From the NCBI GenBank assembly GCA_025360325.1, contig JANYCI010000270.1:1-32852 (forward strand): 32,852 nt of DNA, given 5' to 3'. A program made the position numbers and the translations under genes. The stretch comes from Limisphaerales bacterium (GTDB lineage Bacteria; Verrucomicrobiota; Verrucomicrobiia; Limisphaerales; UBA11358). The notes under the pieces were generated by a model. The model was not told the DNA's origin, made no database searches, and worked only from the letters and a program-made list of their open reading frames with translations. Positions within the stretch are counted from its first letter, which is position 1. Every line of letters starts with the position of its first letter. Shown here one piece after another: positions 15,684 through 23,292 of this stretch.

Positions 15684-16097
15684 ATGCCGGAAAAAAACTC
15701 TGAAAAAAAACTGACCCGCGTGGAGCAGCGCGAACTGGACACCAAGATTGAATTCATCGAGGGCCTCGTCCGCCGCGATCCGCAATACGTGGATGCGCTC
15801 CAAATTCTCGGCGACCACTACACGCAGCGCGGACGCATCACCGAAGGTTTGCAGGTGGACGAAAAGCTCGCGCAACTGGAGCCGGAAAATCCCGTGGTGT
15901 TTTACAATCTCGCGTGCAGCTATTCGCTTACGGAGGAATTCGAGCGCGCCGTCGCCGCGCTGCATCGCGCCATCGAACTCGGCTATGATGATTTCACCTG
16001 GCTCGCCAAAGACCCGGATTTGAAAAATCTTCGCGACCAGCCTGTCTTCGATGAATTGAAGGAAAAAATCAAGCACCTCAAAGCCAAGCCGCGGTGA
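15684..16097 (+). CDS. TPR-repeat protein
   Basis: A 137-residue soluble protein. Two tetratricopeptide-type repeats are visible, the first near YVDALQILGDHYTQRGRITE (about 35-68) and the second near PVVFYNLACSYSLTEEFERA (about 70-103), followed by a helical tail ending KHLKAKPR. Such repeats bind protein partners; none is evident. The start ATG at 15684 follows a 129-base divergent gap. A hairpin and then mtnA follow, but no functional link to MtnA is apparent. Confidence 0.82.
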   Translation: MPEKNSEKKLTRVEQRELDTKIEFIEGLVRRDPQYVDALQILGDHYTQRGRITEGLQVDEKLAQLEPENPVVFYNLACSYSLTEEFERAVAALHRAIELGYDDFTWLAKDPDLKNLRDQPVFDELKEKIKHLKAKPR

Positions 16098-16105
16098 AAC
16101 ATGGA

Positions 16106-16168
16106 GCGTGATGTGTGTGCGTGAATGATTTCCAAATCATGCGCTGACAATTTTCACGCATCACGCAT
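16106..16168. repeat. Imperfect palindrome between TPR gene and mtnA
   Basis: The left part at 16106-16125 (GCGTGATGTGTGTGCGTGAA) pairs with 16153-16166 (TTCACGCATCACGC) through a short bulge, and an inner ATGATTT/AAATCAT pair strengthens it. It sits just before the mtnA ATG at 16176. Confidence 0.6.
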
Positions 16169-16175
16169 CATTTTT

Positions 16176-17312
16176 ATGAACGTCACCCTGCGCGGCCGCA
16201 CCGGGCATTTTCGCACCGTCAGTTTTGATGCGGCCAGAAATTCCGTGCAGCTCATTGAGCAACGGCTGCTCCCGCACGCGTTCAAAATCATCGGCACCAA
16301 AAATTTTCGCGAGACGGCGCAGGCCATCACGGACATGGTCGTGCGCGGCGCGGGGGCGATTGGCGCGACGGCGGCTTACGGTCTGGCGCAGGGCGCACGC
16401 GCTTTTCGCGGCTCCGACCTAAAAAAATTTTCCGCGCACACCGATCTGGTTTTCAAAATGCTCGCCGAGGCGCGGCCCACCGCCGTTGATCCCGTCAACG
16501 CGATGAACGACGTGCGCCGGAAGATGCTCGCCGGAAAAACGGTGGCTGAACGCCAGTTCCTCGCGCTCGCCGCCGCCGAGGAATTTGCCAACGAAGACGC
16601 GCGGCACTGCGAGGAAATTGGCCGGCACGGCGCGAAGCTGATCCGCAACGGTATGAACATCCTCACGCACTGCAACGCGGGCTGGCTCGCGTTCGTAGAT
16701 ACCGGCAGCGCGACCGCGCCGATGTATGCCGCGCAGGCGCAGGGAAAAAAGTTCCACGTCTTTTGCGACGAGACGCGTCCGCGTTCGCAGGGCGCGACGC
16801 TCACCGCGTGGGAACTCGCGCAGCAAAACATTTCGCACCAGATCATCGCCGACAACGCCGCCGGACATCTGATGCAGCGCGGGGAAATTGATCTGGTCAT
16901 TGTCGGCAGTGACCGCGTGCTGGGTCGCACCGGCGAAGTGGCGAACAAAATCGGCACCTACACGAAGGCGGTTTTGGCCGCGCGCCATAAAATTCCGTTC
17001 TACGTCGCGATTCCGCTTTCGACGATTGACTGGAATTTGAAACGCGGTTTTGACATTCCGATTGAAGAACGCGAAGAAAGTGAAGTGCTGGGCGCGTGGG
17101 GAATTATTTCAAATCCAAAATCTAAAATTCATAATTCAAAATTGAATCAGCGCGCTTACATCCGCGTGGCAAATCCGACCAGTAGCGCACGCAATCCCGG
17201 TTTCGACGTGACACCGGCAGAACTCATCACCGGCATCATTACGCCAGTAGGAATTTTCAAGCCGAAGGAGCTTTGGAAGAAATTGCATCCAAGAATTACC
17301 GCAGGAATGTAA
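16176..17312 (+). CDS. mtnA: S-methyl-5-thioribose-1-phosphate isomerase (MtnA) with in-frame insertion
   Basis: A 378-residue member of the eIF2B/M1Pi isomerase family. It shows VVRGAGAIGATAAYGLAQ (55-72), ILTHCNAGWLAF with Cys166, FCDETRPRSQGATLTAWEL, VIVGSDRV with Asp246, GEVANKIGTY and the C-terminal GFDVTPAELITGIIT. Cys166 and Asp246 fit the catalytic pair of the methionine salvage enzyme. I chose the ATG at 16176; the frame is open to 16125 but that region is a palindrome. Between EVLGAWG and NPGFDVTP the protein has about 17 extra residues rich in Asn/Lys/Ser (about 311-327), encoded by an AT-rich stretch at 17107-17149. No other methionine-salvage gene is nearby. Confidence 0.9.
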   Translation: MNVTLRGRTGHFRTVSFDAARNSVQLIEQRLLPHAFKIIGTKNFRETAQAITDMVVRGAGAIGATAAYGLAQGARAFRGSDLKKFSAHTDLVFKMLAEARPTAVDPVNAMNDVRRKMLAGKTVAERQFLALAAAEEFANEDARHCEEIGRHGAKLIRNGMNILTHCNAGWLAFVDTGSATAPMYAAQAQGKKFHVFCDETRPRSQGATLTAWELAQQNISHQIIADNAAGHLMQRGEIDLVIVGSDRVLGRTGEVANKIGTYTKAVLAARHKIPFYVAIPLSTIDWNLKRGFDIPIEEREESEVLGAWGIISNPKSKIHNSKLNQRAYIRVANPTSSARNPGFDVTPAELITGIITPVGIFKPKELWKKLHPRITAGM

Positions 17313-17389
17313 TTGAAAAAAGACCGGGTAAATCTGCGGATTTGCCCTGCCAATCGAGGTTGAATTTCTCGGGATTCAAAATGTCGGTG

Positions 17390-17430
17390 GGTGTGCGCGA
17401 GAGGCACAGGGGTGTGCGCGACTCGCACAG
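17390..17430. promoter_or_regulatory. Candidate operator: two 20-base direct repeats
   Basis: GGTGTGCGCGAGAGGCACAG (17390-17409) and GGTGTGCGCGACTCGCACAG (17411-17430) share 16-17 of 20 bases at a 21-base spacing, two helical turns. A TATACC (17453-17458) follows, a possible -10 element for the long secreted-protein gene. The regulator is unknown and chance is not excluded. Confidence 0.35.
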
Positions 17431-17564
17431 TATCTTTTTTGGTAGCGGGGTTTATACCTTGCGCCATGATTGATTTAATTTCCCCCGTGGCACCAAGCGT
17501 TTCGCTTCACCGCTACGCCGTTCGACGTATTGGTAGATTTCCGGTTGTCAGGCATGGTCAGGGC

Positions 17565-20249
17565 ATGAAATTTTTCACCGGCATTTTTTGCACGCTGCTG
17601 CTCGCACACGTCGCCAGCGCCGCCACTTTGTCGTGGACGAACACCGCTGGCGGAAGTTGGCACGTCGCGGCGAACTGGCTGCAACACGCCATTCCCGGAG
17701 CGGGCGACACCGTGCTCGTCACGAATGTCGGCAGCTATTCCGTGCTGATCACTAACAGCGTTTCGCCCGCGTCTTTGCTCATCGGTGGCGCGGGTTCGCC
17801 GAACGTCGTCGTGGATAACTTCGCCACGCTGTCCTGCGCCAGTTGTGTCATCACCAACGGCGGCACGATGACGTGGAGCAATAGTTGGATCAACGGCGCG
17901 CTCACGATTTTGTCCGGCGGCCAGTTGAATTGTGCCGCGCCAAACAACTCCTACCTCTACGGTCTCATCATCACGAACCAAGGCACGGTTACTTGGGGTA
18001 GCGGCGGACTTTCGAGCGGCGGCCCGCCGAGCACGGCGATTTACAATTCCGGCCTCTGGCAGATCACCGGCAACAACACGTTCGCTTACGGTGGTGGCGG
18101 CAGCGGCACGCCAGTCTGGGTCAACACCGGCACGCTCCGCAAATCGGGCGGCGGGCTGACGTCCATCAGCACGTTCAACTTCCAAAACTTCGGCGGCGTG
18201 GTCGAGGTGCAGTCTGGCACGCTCGAATTCAACGGCGGCACGACCAATTTTTTATCTGGCGTCTTCACCAACACCGCGCCCGCCCTCATCAATTTTATCA
18301 ACGGCACTTGGACAGACGCGGGCGGATTTTTTGCTGGCACGGGCACGAACACGTTCAACGCTGGCACGTTTAACTTGCGGACGAATGTTCCGCCCGGCTT
18401 GAAATTTGTCAGCGGCAATCTCTGGGTCACTGGCACCAGCACGTTTCAAAATTCTGGCGCAATCACGAACCTCACACTTGATGGCGCGACGTTGCGCGGC
18501 ACGAACATCGTCACCGGCACGCTCAATTTCAATAACGGCAGCATCCCGGAAAAACTCACCATCGCCACCAATGGCCAGCTCATCGTCGGCGGCGGCCCGG
18601 TGAACAAACTTCTTTACGGAGTCACGCTCATCAATCAAGGCACGGTGGTTTGCGGTGGCACGATGAACGTCGGCGGCGGCGGGTCAATTTTCAATAGCGG
18701 CCTCTGGTTGATTACCGGCGACTTCAGCGTCTATAACGGCAACAGTCCGCATATTTTCTGGACGAACACCGGCATCATCCGCAAGACGGCCGGCGGCACG
18801 CTCGTCAACCAGTTCAGCGAGCTGGACGATAATTTTGCGAACCTGCCCGGCGGACTCGTGGAATGTCTCGCGGGCCGTTTGATTTTGAGCGGCGACACGA
18901 ACAGCCAATTCGGCGGCACGTTCAACGCGGTGGGTTTCATTGATCTGGCGAACGGAACGTGGACTGACGCGGGTGGAGTGACGACCGGTGCGGGCACGAA
19001 TCGTTTTAATTCTGGCACGTTCAATTTGCGGACGAACATCCCGGCCACCCTGCTGCTCGCGGGCGGAAATATTTTCATCACCGGCACGAACACGTTTCAA
19101 AACTCCGGTGCCATCACGAACCTCACACTTGATGGCGCAACGCTCGGCGGCACGAACATCGTCAGCGGCGGCACGCTCACGATGAATGCTGGCGCGCTCG
19201 CCGGTCAAGTGCTCGTGCAGCCGGACGGGCAAATCGTATTCGCCACGAGCGCGACGAAAGCGCTTTCACCGCTCATGCTCTCCAATCGTGGCACAGTCAC
19301 GATGAACGGCAGCAGCGTGGGCAGCGGCAACACCGCGATCGTCAACTCCGGCCTCTGGCAGATGACTGGCGATTTTGGTCTCGGCTACGGCGGCGTGGGC
19401 ACAATGACCTTCACGAACCTCGGCACATTCCTCAAGGCCAGCGGCGGCGGCACGGCGGACAACACTGCCATCAGATTTTTCAACCAACCCGGCGCGCTTG
19501 TGCAGGTGGATTCCGGCACGTTACAACTGCCCGCAATCGCCACGAATTATTCCGGCACGTTGCGGCTCAATGGTGGCAAACTTGAAGCGCACTTCAGCGG
19601 CGTGTTCAACGTCGCCGGCGGCACACTCGATGGCGCGGGAACTTTCGGCGCGAATAGTTTCACCGGTGGAAATATTTCGCCCGGACTCGGCGGCGCCGGG
19701 CAGATGAATTTTTCCAGCGGACTCAATTTGAATTCCAACGTCACGCTCGTGATTGACGGGAGCGGCCCAGTTCCCGGCGTGAGCTATGATGCATTGTCTG
19801 TGACGGGCGCGGTGACGCTCGCGAACTGTAATTTACAAATCACCGCGCTGCCCACGTTTCCGGCGGGGACGACATTCACGCTCATCAATAACGACGCGGC
19901 AGATGCGGTGAGCGGCACGTTCGCCGGGCTGCCGGAAAATTCTCCGCTCACTGTCGGCGCGCAAAGTTTCCGCATCCACTACGCCGGTGGCACGGGCAAT
20001 GACGTGACGCTCGTGCGCGACGGCATCGTAACCGGCCCGCAGCTTGCGATGCAATTTTTCACAAATAACTCGTGGACGTTCACTGGCTCCAACGCGATTC
20101 CGCTAAAAGCCTTCACCGTGCGCGCCTCGACGAATCTCGTGGCATGGACGAACATCGGCGTGGCGACGAGCAGCGTGAGCGGCGTGTGGAGTTTCACGGA
20201 CACGAACGCGTGGCGCTACGCCCGGCGGTTTTACAACACGACGAATTGA
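17565..20249 (+). CDS. Large secreted beta-repeat protein
   Basis: An 894-residue protein with a signal peptide (1-19, start MKFFTGIFCTLLLAHVASA). The frame is open to 17391, but the signal fixes the ATG at 17565. The body is Gly/Asn/Thr-rich, low in charge, and built from a long repeat of about 217 residues: NSGLWQITG, INGTWTDAGG and FQNSGAITNLTLDGAT recur at this spacing in two full and one partial copies. The style (autotransporter/pectate-lyase-like beta-helix) suggests a surface or matrix protein. The C-terminus, with TVRASTNLVAWTNIG and RRFYNTTN, is the tail found on many secreted Verrucomicrobiota proteins; it lacks PEP-CTERM. Its role is unknown. Confidence 0.85.
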   Translation: MKFFTGIFCTLLLAHVASAATLSWTNTAGGSWHVAANWLQHAIPGAGDTVLVTNVGSYSVLITNSVSPASLLIGGAGSPNVVVDNFATLSCASCVITNGGTMTWSNSWINGALTILSGGQLNCAAPNNSYLYGLIITNQGTVTWGSGGLSSGGPPSTAIYNSGLWQITGNNTFAYGGGGSGTPVWVNTGTLRKSGGGLTSISTFNFQNFGGVVEVQSGTLEFNGGTTNFLSGVFTNTAPALINFINGTWTDAGGFFAGTGTNTFNAGTFNLRTNVPPGLKFVSGNLWVTGTSTFQNSGAITNLTLDGATLRGTNIVTGTLNFNNGSIPEKLTIATNGQLIVGGGPVNKLLYGVTLINQGTVVCGGTMNVGGGGSIFNSGLWLITGDFSVYNGNSPHIFWTNTGIIRKTAGGTLVNQFSELDDNFANLPGGLVECLAGRLILSGDTNSQFGGTFNAVGFIDLANGTWTDAGGVTTGAGTNRFNSGTFNLRTNIPATLLLAGGNIFITGTNTFQNSGAITNLTLDGATLGGTNIVSGGTLTMNAGALAGQVLVQPDGQIVFATSATKALSPLMLSNRGTVTMNGSSVGSGNTAIVNSGLWQMTGDFGLGYGGVGTMTFTNLGTFLKASGGGTADNTAIRFFNQPGALVQVDSGTLQLPAIATNYSGTLRLNGGKLEAHFSGVFNVAGGTLDGAGTFGANSFTGGNISPGLGGAGQMNFSSGLNLNSNVTLVIDGSGPVPGVSYDALSVTGAVTLANCNLQITALPTFPAGTTFTLINNDAADAVSGTFAGLPENSPLTVGAQSFRIHYAGGTGNDVTLVRDGIVTGPQLAMQFFTNNSWTFTGSNAIPLKAFTVRASTNLVAWTNIGVATSSVSGVWSFTDTNAWRYARRFYNTTN
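18447..19167 (+). repeat. Two long intragenic repeat copies, 651 bp apart
   Basis: The stretch from 18447 to about 18516 recurs at 19098 to about 19167 with high DNA identity and a shift of exactly 651 bases (217 codons). Surrounding codons are conserved only at protein level. This suggests recent exchange between repeat units of the secreted protein. Confidence 0.7.
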
Positions 20250-20254
20250 ACCGT

Positions 20255-20304
20255 AGCGTCCGGCATCTCGCCTGACGTAGAGCGGCTTCCAGCCGTCCGG
20301 GAAA
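20255..20304. repeat. Possible dispersed repeat fragment downstream of the secreted-protein gene
   Basis: A stretch containing GGCATCTCGCCTGACGTAG and GGCTTCCAGCCGTCCGGG, reading on the minus strand as a peptide like GWKPLYVRRDAGRYG. I recall similar strings scattered in Verrucomicrobiota intergenic regions. Only one copy is visible here, so this is tentative. Confidence 0.35.
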
Positions 20305-20328
20305 AAATCGTCAGTCACCGAGCAGAAG

Positions 20329-20481
20329 TCAGCCGTAATTTCGCCAAGATGCTGGGAGCGTTTCCGTGGGCTGAAAACTGCAACTGCTACAGCCGCCGAT
20401 GTGATACCGCCGGAACAACGCCCGCTGCGCGCCGGGAAATTGTTCCAGCACCGTGCTCATGGGGGATTGAGGAGAAATCAT
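20329..20481 (-). CDS. Short CxxC ORF resembling DUF1858 (possibly truncated)
   Basis: A 50-residue ORF in the otherwise gene-free stretch 20250-20574. It contains TVLEQFPGAQRALFRRYHI followed by GGCSSCSFQPTETL. The arrangement V-x4-P-x-A-x3-F, then GC-x2-C and P-x-ETL, matches the DUF1858-type redox-disulfide domain associated with hybrid-cluster proteins. The family usually continues about 20 residues; here the frame ends in PASWRNYG soon after ETL. A one-base shift near 20357 would open LGEITADF, which looks more like the expected continuation, so the gene may be frameshifted. It might still make a short peptide. No Shine-Dalgarno sequence is seen. Confidence 0.5.
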   Translation of the reverse strand: MISPQSPMSTVLEQFPGAQRALFRRYHIGGCSSCSFQPTETLPASWRNYG

Positions 20482-20574
20482 TTTTTGCACACATACTTTA
20501 TACGACATCCCGTCGTTTGCGCCAGTGATGTTCCGATAATTGAAACAGGATGATGTGAAGCCGCCCGGCCAAAT

Positions 20575-21570
20575 TCACTTCACTCGCAACGTGTCGCCCA
20601 AGTCCTCCACCTCGAAAATTTTCGCCCGCTCGTTCGGCGCGTGGTTTGGCGAATGAAGCATTAGTATCAGTTGCCCGTCGAAACGGCGGAACAACATCGG
20701 ATGACCTCCATCCTTCGCGTAAATAGGCTCCGCCTGCTGCTCCCACGGCCCTGCGAGCTTGCCGGATTTGGATTTCGCAACGCCCACCTCGTAGCCGCCC
20801 GCACCAAAGCTCGACCAAACCATCAGCAGCTTCCCAGTTTTCGAGCGATATAGGAACGGCCCGTCTGTGACATGGCAACCAGACGTTCTGGATTTTTCAC
20901 TCCATGGTGCGTCGCTCGCCTGAAACATCCACTTCGGCTCGCCCACCGTGTCCGACAAGTCATTTTTTAACTGGATGAACTCCATCCGCCCGTCCGTGAT
21001 CTGCACCCACTCGTGTGAAAAAATCATGAACGGCACACCGTCTTCCACCCAGAACGTTCCGTCCAGCGTCATCATGTCCGTCGGCAGCGTGGAATGATTT
21101 GCGAACGGCGCAAACGGTCCGCGCGGCGAATCGCTCACGAGCACTTGCGAGCCGCGCAACACGCGCGGCTCCCAGTTGCGCCACTGCTCCGGCAACGGCT
21201 TGTCCGTGTTGAACGTGAGAAAGAGATAAAACTTCCCGTTGTAACTGTGCAACTCTGGCGCCCAGATGCCGCGATTCGCCCAGAAATTCGTCGGCACTTC
21301 AAAGACGATTTCCGGCCCGGTCCAGTTCTCCAAATCCTTGCTCGTGTATTCGACGACCGCCGCGCGCCCGTTCGGCCCGCGTCGTCCCGTGGAACTGACG
21401 AGGAAATACGTCTGTGAATTTGTGTCCGACCATACGCAGCAATCGCGCAGCCGCACGTCGGTGAGCTTCACCGTGCGCGGCGATTCGGCGGGCGTGGAGA
21501 AATTGGTCTGCGCACGAACAACACCGGCAAGGAAAATAAAAAGAAGTGTGGGATGAAAATATTTTTTCAT
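20575..21570 (-). CDS. Secreted glycoside hydrolase family 43-like protein
   Basis: A 331-residue protein with a signal peptide (1-20, MKKYFHPTLLFIFLAGVVRA). The five-bladed propeller signatures are present: TDVRLRDCCVW with the catalytic-base Asp, RGIWAPELHSYNGKFYLFLT for the second blade, TLDGTFWVEDGVPFMIFSHE, and HVTDGPFLYRSKTGKLLMVW. In most GH43 enzymes the last motif is 'EGP' and supplies the general acid; here it reads 'DGP', seen in some subfamilies as I recall, so activity or specificity may differ. GH43 members are arabinofuranosidases, xylosidases or galactosidases. It is on the same strand as, and 111 bases from, the SMP-30-like gene. Confidence 0.85.
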   Translation of the reverse strand: MKKYFHPTLLFIFLAGVVRAQTNFSTPAESPRTVKLTDVRLRDCCVWSDTNSQTYFLVSSTGRRGPNGRAAVVEYTSKDLENWTGPEIVFEVPTNFWANRGIWAPELHSYNGKFYLFLTFNTDKPLPEQWRNWEPRVLRGSQVLVSDSPRGPFAPFANHSTLPTDMMTLDGTFWVEDGVPFMIFSHEWVQITDGRMEFIQLKNDLSDTVGEPKWMFQASDAPWSEKSRTSGCHVTDGPFLYRSKTGKLLMVWSSFGAGGYEVGVAKSKSGKLAGPWEQQAEPIYAKDGGHPMLFRRFDGQLILMLHSPNHAPNERAKIFEVEDLGDTLRVK

Positions 21571-21681
21571 GGCGAACTTGAAGCATAGACAGATTCAGCC
21601 GAAGGAACAAAATTTAATTCCGCACAAAACCCCGGCGGACATTGGCGTAAAACGCACGCCAAAACTTCTCGCCGTTGACCT

Positions 21682-22887
21682 TCAATTCAATTGCAGCAGG
21701 AAAAATGCCGCGCTGTTCGTGATTTCCACGCCGACCAGATTCTCGCCGTTGGTCGTCACGGGAGTGACAGTCACATTCGTCCAAGCGGCGGGATTTTCAA
21801 TCTGCCCAGTCTGCTGCAAAACAAAACCGGTGGACGGCGCGGGCCAGCGCAAGTTCACGTTGCTGCCGTCAAAGCTGAATCGCAGTTTTTTCAACGAAGG
21901 CGTTCCGGCCACCCGCACCGGCAGGGAAGTCACATAAGGCTGGCCGGTCATGTAGAGGGTTTTATATTGTGCACCGCCAAAGCAAAGATTCGCCGTCCGC
22001 GTCAAAAGAATTTTGCCGATCAAATGGGTGTCCGGTGTAAAGATGTAAACTCCTTCGCCGCTGCTCGACCAGACCCGTCCATCCACATCGCAACGGATGC
22101 CGTCTGGAATGCCATTGGTAATGTTGGCGAAGACGGAACCGCCCGTGAGCGTGTTGCTCGCGGTCACGGAATAAACCAGGATATGATGCTGCGCCGTGTC
22201 GGAATCAGCGACGTAAAGTTTCGTCTCATCCGGCGAAAAACAAAGCCCGTTGGGTTTGGTGATGCCGTTCGTAATGACCGCTGTGCACGTTCCGTTGGCG
22301 GGATTATAGCGATAGACGCAAAGACTGGCCGCAAACCCCGCGCGTGGAAAAGAGTAGCCATTGTAGGCGGGATCGGTGAACCAGATAGTGCCGTCACTTT
22401 TCACCACCAGATCATTGGGCGAATAAAATTTCAAGCCATTGCAATTGGACACCAGCGCGGTCACGACATTGTTCGTCACCATGACCACGCGCAAGCCGTT
22501 GGTTCCCGCCTGACAGGCGAGGAGACGCTCCTCGGCATCGAGCATGGTGCCGTTGTAAAGCGTGTTGGTCGGCGGCGCGAGAAAGTCCGTGACGGTATTG
22601 GGCGGGACGAGTTTTTTCAGCTTGTTGTTGTTCTGATCGCAGAAAAGAAGATAACCGCCGGACGGAATCCAAACCGGTCCTTCGAGCCAGGTATTGATGG
22701 TTGCGTTGGTCGTGAGCACCGAGTTGGTGTCAATGATCTTACTAAACTCGGTGGCGTTGAAGATTTGAAACGCGGCCGCCCCGGCGTCTTGCCGTCCAAA
22801 CAAAATGACGACCGCTAAAAGCGACAGGTTCCACCAGCGTTGCAACCGGCAAAACGGAAGCGATGGTCTTCCTATCTTTAGGTTCAT
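21682..22887 (-). CDS. Secreted SMP-30/gluconolactonase-like beta-propeller protein
   Basis: A 401-residue protein with a signal peptide or N-terminal anchor (hydrophobic LSLLAVVILFGRQDAGAAA, about 21-39). The propeller shows WLEGPVWIPSGGYLLFCDQ, YNGTMLDAEERLLACQ, SPNDLVVKSDGTIWFTDPAY, TKPNGLCFSPDETKLYVADS and PDGIRCDVDGRVWSSSGEG, the usual SMP-30/gluconolactonase order with metal-binding Glu, Asn and Asp. From about 330 it carries an extra C-terminal segment with NLRWPAPSTGFVLQQT and WTNVTV, the tail typical of secreted Verrucomicrobiota proteins. The family hydrolyses aldonolactones; the substrate is unknown. It lies upstream of the GH43-like gene on the same strand. Confidence 0.85.
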   Translation of the reverse strand: MNLKIGRPSLPFCRLQRWWNLSLLAVVILFGRQDAGAAAFQIFNATEFSKIIDTNSVLTTNATINTWLEGPVWIPSGGYLLFCDQNNNKLKKLVPPNTVTDFLAPPTNTLYNGTMLDAEERLLACQAGTNGLRVVMVTNNVVTALVSNCNGLKFYSPNDLVVKSDGTIWFTDPAYNGYSFPRAGFAASLCVYRYNPANGTCTAVITNGITKPNGLCFSPDETKLYVADSDTAQHHILVYSVTASNTLTGGSVFANITNGIPDGIRCDVDGRVWSSSGEGVYIFTPDTHLIGKILLTRTANLCFGGAQYKTLYMTGQPYVTSLPVRVAGTPSLKKLRFSFDGSNVNLRWPAPSTGFVLQQTGQIENPAAWTNVTVTPVTTNGENLVGVEITNSAAFFLLQLN

Positions 22888-22944
22888 CAGTCAATCAGTA
22901 TAGGCGCAGAATTTGAACGCGCAACTGCGGCAACACTGCCAAAC

Positions 22945-23292
22945 CCCAACCGCCTGTGAAGGTTTGGCGAGCCAGAGGTAATGCAATTCAATCTCTTATC
23001 CAAGCTCGCGCGCACGACGGAACAACCGGGTGTAAGTCTTGCCGCTCAACGTGGTTTCCAAAGCAAAGGTCTCGCAGCGACGCAGGCAGTCTTCGATTTG
23101 GGTGAGCAAGAGCCATCCGGCTTGGATGGCCCCGGCACTCGGGTTGAGTGGAGAAATGCCCCGCGCCATTTCATCTGCGTTCAAAAAACGAAGGCACTTC
23201 ACTTCATGCGGCAAAAACTGTTTGGCAAAAGTAGTTTTTCCCGCGCCGTTACAACCGGCGATGACATAAATCGTTGGTGGCTTCGTGGCCAT
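22945..23292 (-). pseudogene. Broken zeta-toxin-like P-loop kinase gene
   Basis: The first 98 codons encode a Walker A motif IAGCNGAGKTTFAKQFLP, NADEMARGISP and FALETTLSGKTYTRLF, the opening of the zeta-toxin family of UDP-N-acetylglucosamine kinase-like proteins (normally about 190 residues). An in-frame TAA at 22996-22998 follows RARELG. Reading past it gives EIELHYLWLAKPSQAV, the expected continuation, so a Tyr codon has probably become a stop. Similarity is lost at about 22945, before the rest of the protein, so the 3' end is also missing. Its ATG directly follows the glnS TAA with no gap. No antitoxin gene is visible. Confidence 0.75.

Noticed and set aside
15555-16076. N-terminal extension of the lipoprotein frame
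   Set aside because: It is antisense to the TPR gene; the lipobox signal at 15554 fixes the true start.
17391-17564. 58-codon N-terminal extension of the secreted repeat protein
   Set aside because: It would place a charged stretch before the signal peptide and cover the promoter-like region.
18285-19180. Intragenic repeats as a mobile element
   Set aside because: They keep one reading frame with exactly 217 codons between copies and have no terminal inverted repeats, so they are protein repeats.
21691-22818. 375-residue frame opposite the SMP-30-like gene
   Set aside because: The opposite strand has a signal peptide and clear propeller motifs; this frame has none.
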